From assembly GCA_017399005.1 (NCBI GenBank), contig JAFQEO010000019.1, positions 1 through 44,347 on the forward strand: DNA of 44,347 nt, in the 5' to 3' direction. Source of the stretch: Peptococcaceae bacterium. Lineage in GTDB: Bacteria; Bacillota; Peptococcia; Peptococcales; Peptococcaceae. The translations under genes were made by a program, and so were the position numbers. The notes beneath the pieces are model-generated. The model was not told the origin of the DNA, made no database searches, and saw nothing but the letters and a program-made list of their open reading frames with translations. Below, in pieces: positions 42,282-44,347 of this stretch. The first letter of the stretch is position 1, and each line of letters starts with the position of its first letter.

Positions 42282-43313
42282 ATGTTCCAATTTCAGAAAA
42301 TAAAACAGATAACAGCAATCATTTTGTGTATTACATTTTTATGCAGTATACCAGTTTCGGCGTATGCTAGCGATACAAAACCGCTTTCGGCGGCAGAGGC
42401 GGCGGAATATGGGAAAATCTGCAGTGCCATTGATGATTTAGCTGTGCAACTTGTAAAAACAACACCGCAGGCAAGGCCGGGCAGCATTGGAGGCGAATGG
42501 CTGATTCTCGGCCTTGCCCGCTCTAATGAGGACGTATCGGCAAAATATTATAATCAGTATTATGCAATGTTGAAAAAACTGGTAAAACAAAAGAAAGGAA
42601 TTCTGCATCAGCGCAAATATACAGAGTATTCCCGTACCATTCTTGCTTTAACGGCTATGGGGAAAAATCCGGCTAAGGTAAATGGATATAACCTGCTGAC
42701 TCCGCTGGGCGATTATAAATCAACAGTACAGCAGGGAGTAAACGGCGCCGTGTTTGCACTGCTGGCACTGGACAGCGGCGACTATCCGGTTCCGAAACAT
42801 AAAACGGCAAAAATAAAGGCAACTCGCAATTTGTATGTGAATTATATTTTAGGAAAAGAGCTTTCCGGCGGTGGATGGGCTTTCAATGGAACTACTGTGG
42901 ATGTGGATATGACGGCGATGGTATTACAGGCGCTGGCACCATATCAAGATAATAAAAAAGTCGGTGCTGCAGTGGACAGGGGCGTTCAGAAACTGTCTGC
43001 CATGCAGAATAAGCAGGGTGGTTTTACCGCATATGGTATCACAAGTGCTGAATCTACAGCACAGGTCATCGTTGCACTTACGGCATTGGGCATAGATTTA
43101 AACGACAAACGGTTTGTAAAGAATGATAACAGCACCGTGGACCATCTGCTGCGCTATTACCAGAAAGGCAAAGGATTTGTGCATACGATTGGCGGAGAAA
43201 CCAATGCTATGACCACAGAGCAGGGGTTTTATGCGCTAGTGGCGGCCGAACGGTTTTATGCCGGGAAGAACAGCCTGTATGATATGACAGCGGAAGTGCA
43301 GATAAAAAAATAA
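42282..43313 (+). CDS. Secreted alpha/alpha-barrel protein, intrinsic-factor alpha-domain-like
   Basis: A 343-residue exported protein with a signal peptide (1-29, cut after SAYA). The rest is an alpha/alpha barrel of the squalene-cyclase / cobalamin-binding class: GGEWLILGLARSNEDV, YSRTILALTAMGKNP, GGWAFNGTTVDVDMTAMVL, QNKQGGFTAYGITSAESTAQ and TNAMTTEQGFYALVAAERF. It has no DUF4430 domain, SLH repeat or lipobox. The following gene supplies DUF4430 alone, so the two may form an intrinsic-factor-like sandwich around a corrinoid. Ribosome site GAGAGGA. Function inferred from domains, riboswitch and neighbours. Confidence 0.82.
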   Translation: MFQFQKIKQITAIILCITFLCSIPVSAYASDTKPLSAAEAAEYGKICSAIDDLAVQLVKTTPQARPGSIGGEWLILGLARSNEDVSAKYYNQYYAMLKKLVKQKKGILHQRKYTEYSRTILALTAMGKNPAKVNGYNLLTPLGDYKSTVQQGVNGAVFALLALDSGDYPVPKHKTAKIKATRNLYVNYILGKELSGGGWAFNGTTVDVDMTAMVLQALAPYQDNKKVGAAVDRGVQKLSAMQNKQGGFTAYGITSAESTAQVIVALTALGIDLNDKRFVKNDNSTVDHLLRYYQKGKGFVHTIGGETNAMTTEQGFYALVAAERFYAGKNSLYDMTAEVQIKK

Positions 43314-43363
43314 AGAGTTTCAGCTTTGCCTGCGAGGAAAGCTGTAAAGAGAGGGAGACAGAT

Positions 43364-43885
43364 ATGATATCGCATATCAAAAAGAAACCGTATTGCAAAG
43401 TGGGGCTGATGGTTGTTTTATTGTTTGTATCCATCCTGTTTAGTGGATGCAGTCAGAATCATCAGATAGCGTTAGAATCTGAAGTGCAGTGCAGTATTTC
43501 CATTTCCTGCAGTACAGCGCTGGAACATGCGGAGCAGTTACCGGACGGTGTATTGCAGATGCTGCCTGAGGATGGCTGGATTCTGGAAGAAATAACTGTG
43601 CCGATACAGGAAGGAGATACCGTATTTGATGTACTGCTGCGTACGGTGCTGGAGAATGATATTCATATGGAATATGTGGATACCCCTGTGTACGATTCTG
43701 CTTATATCGAAGGTATTGCCAATCTGTATGAGTTTGATGCAGGTGAGCAATCCGGCTGGATGTACAGCGTAAACGAGGAGTTCCCCAACTATGGATGTTC
43801 TTCATATCAGGTGAAGGATGGCGATGTTATCTGCTGGGTCTATACCTGCAATCTGGGGACTGATGTAAGGGGAGAAACGATATGA
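43364..43885 (+). CDS. DUF4430 lipoprotein, transcobalamin beta-domain-like
   Basis: A 173-residue lipoprotein: positively charged N terminus, hydrophobic stretch and lipobox LFSGC with Cys29, so it is anchored on the outer face of the cytoplasmic membrane. The remainder is one DUF4430 domain, with VFDVLLRTVLENDIHMEY and the signature SGWMYSVNEEFPNYG then YQVKDGDVICWVYT. This matches the DUF4430 segment of the SLH protein (SGWLYKVN, VKNGDKIEWYYT). Ribosome site GAGAGGGAG. Overlaps the next gene by four bases (ATGA). Probably presents a corrinoid to the transporter. Confidence 0.85.
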   Translation: MISHIKKKPYCKVGLMVVLLFVSILFSGCSQNHQIALESEVQCSISISCSTALEHAEQLPDGVLQMLPEDGWILEEITVPIQEGDTVFDVLLRTVLENDIHMEYVDTPVYDSAYIEGIANLYEFDAGEQSGWMYSVNEEFPNYGCSSYQVKDGDVICWVYTCNLGTDVRGETI

Positions 43886-44347
43886 CCCGGGATGTTTTTT
43901 CCAGTTATCATCCGTTGGTGAATCTTTGCTATTTTGTGCTGGTTTTGCTTTGTACAATGTGTTTCTGGCATCCGGTTATTTTGTTGATTTCTTTTGGTTC
44001 AGCCGCAGCTTATGCCATGCAGCTGAATGATGCGAAAAAAATGAAGCAGCAGGTTATGGGACTGTTGCCTGTAATGCTGATAGCGGCAGTATTAAATCCG
44101 ATGTTCAACCATAAGGGGGCTACAGTGCTGACCTACTTGCCCAGCGGTAATCCGCTGACACTGGAAAGCCTGCTGTATGGTCTGGCTGCAGCTGTTATGC
44201 TGGCAGCAGTAATCCTGTGGTTCGCCTGCTATACAGTGGTGATGACCTCGGATAAGTTTATTTATCTGTTCGGGCGAATCATTCCGGCACTGTCGCTGGT
44301 GTTATCTATGATATTACGGTTTATACCGAGATGTCAGGTGCAGCTGG
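43882..44347 (+). CDS. ECF transporter transmembrane subunit (EcfT/CbiQ-like), partial
   Basis: The first 155 codons of a membrane protein that runs off the window end. The start MTRDVFSSYHPLVNLCYFVL is typical of EcfT/CbiQ proteins (the HP-N motif). Helices lie at about 12-30, 32-46, 60-72, 95-120 and 130-147, and LSMILRFIPRCQVQ is in the region preceding the family's cytoplasmic coupling helices. ECF T subunits couple ATPases to a substrate-binding S component. Its place after the DUF4430 lipoprotein, with coupled translation, suggests a dedicated corrinoid importer; ATPases and S subunit would lie beyond the window. Confidence 0.85.
   Translation, partial: MTRDVFSSYHPLVNLCYFVLVLLCTMCFWHPVILLISFGSAAAYAMQLNDAKKMKQQVMGLLPVMLIAAVLNPMFNHKGATVLTYLPSGNPLTLESLLYGLAAAVMLAAVILWFACYTVVMTSDKFIYLFGRIIPALSLVLSMILRFIPRCQVQL

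Overview
This window is a piece of a Bacillota chromosome of moderate GC. It carries the firmicute rimP-nusA-rnpM-ylxQ-infB-rbfA-nrnA-truB-ribF-rpsO-pnp block, a SigK-type sigma factor, a VanY peptidase, a BlaI/M56 pair, an FprA-rubredoxin oxygen-detoxification pair, type III pantothenate kinase and an S-layer-homology (SLH) surface protein. Together these suggest a strict anaerobe, possibly a Negativicutes member; the family-level placement is only a guess from general resemblance.

Layout. 1-3.3 kb: small redox and stress genes (DUF1858, OsmC), a metallo-beta-lactamase-fold enzyme, the house-cleaning nucleotidase rdgB and a YfcE-type phosphodiesterase. 3.3-4.1 kb: an eight-tRNA operon (Pro, Gly, Arg, His, Gln, Lys, Leu, Gly) with its own promoter and a UUCG-loop terminator. 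4.3-5.0 kb: sigK. 5.0-16.0 kb: the transcription/translation/RNA-decay superoperon, with structured leaders before rimP, rpsO and pnp. 16.0-16.4 kb: a gene-free gap holding an orphan promoter plus terminator that looks like a small RNA of about 100 nt. 16.4-23.3 kb: an alkaline-phosphatase-superfamily enzyme, a LysR regulator, a membrane zinc-ribbon protein, a P1 peptidase, a 27-codon gene remnant, an alpha/beta hydrolase and a coiled-coil protein. 23.3-26.2 kb: a PadR-controlled operon with tandem DUF2812 membrane proteins. 26.2-30.4 kb: a HerA-like ATPase, an FMN reductase, tmRNA and a ClC transporter. 30.5-34.9 kb: purine nucleoside phosphorylase, VanY, then a promoter-leader-attenuator unit in front of an ECF S component, coaX and rnz. 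35.0-38.5 kb: fprA, rubredoxin, and a BlaI/M56 sensor pair with three operators.

The most interesting region is 38.5 kb to the window end. A consensus promoter drives a cobalamin riboswitch with a transcription terminator, followed by four genes. They encode an SLH-anchored surface protein with an alpha/alpha barrel and DUF4430 (transcobalamin-like) domains, a secreted alpha/alpha-barrel protein, a DUF4430 lipoprotein, and an ECF-type transmembrane subunit cut by the window edge. The middle pair reproduce the alpha and beta domains of animal intrinsic factor/transcobalamin as two polypeptides in the same order. I infer a B12-repressed corrinoid capture and import system.

Family assignments rest on motif recognition; no database search was run. 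Promoters and RNA folds were read by eye.
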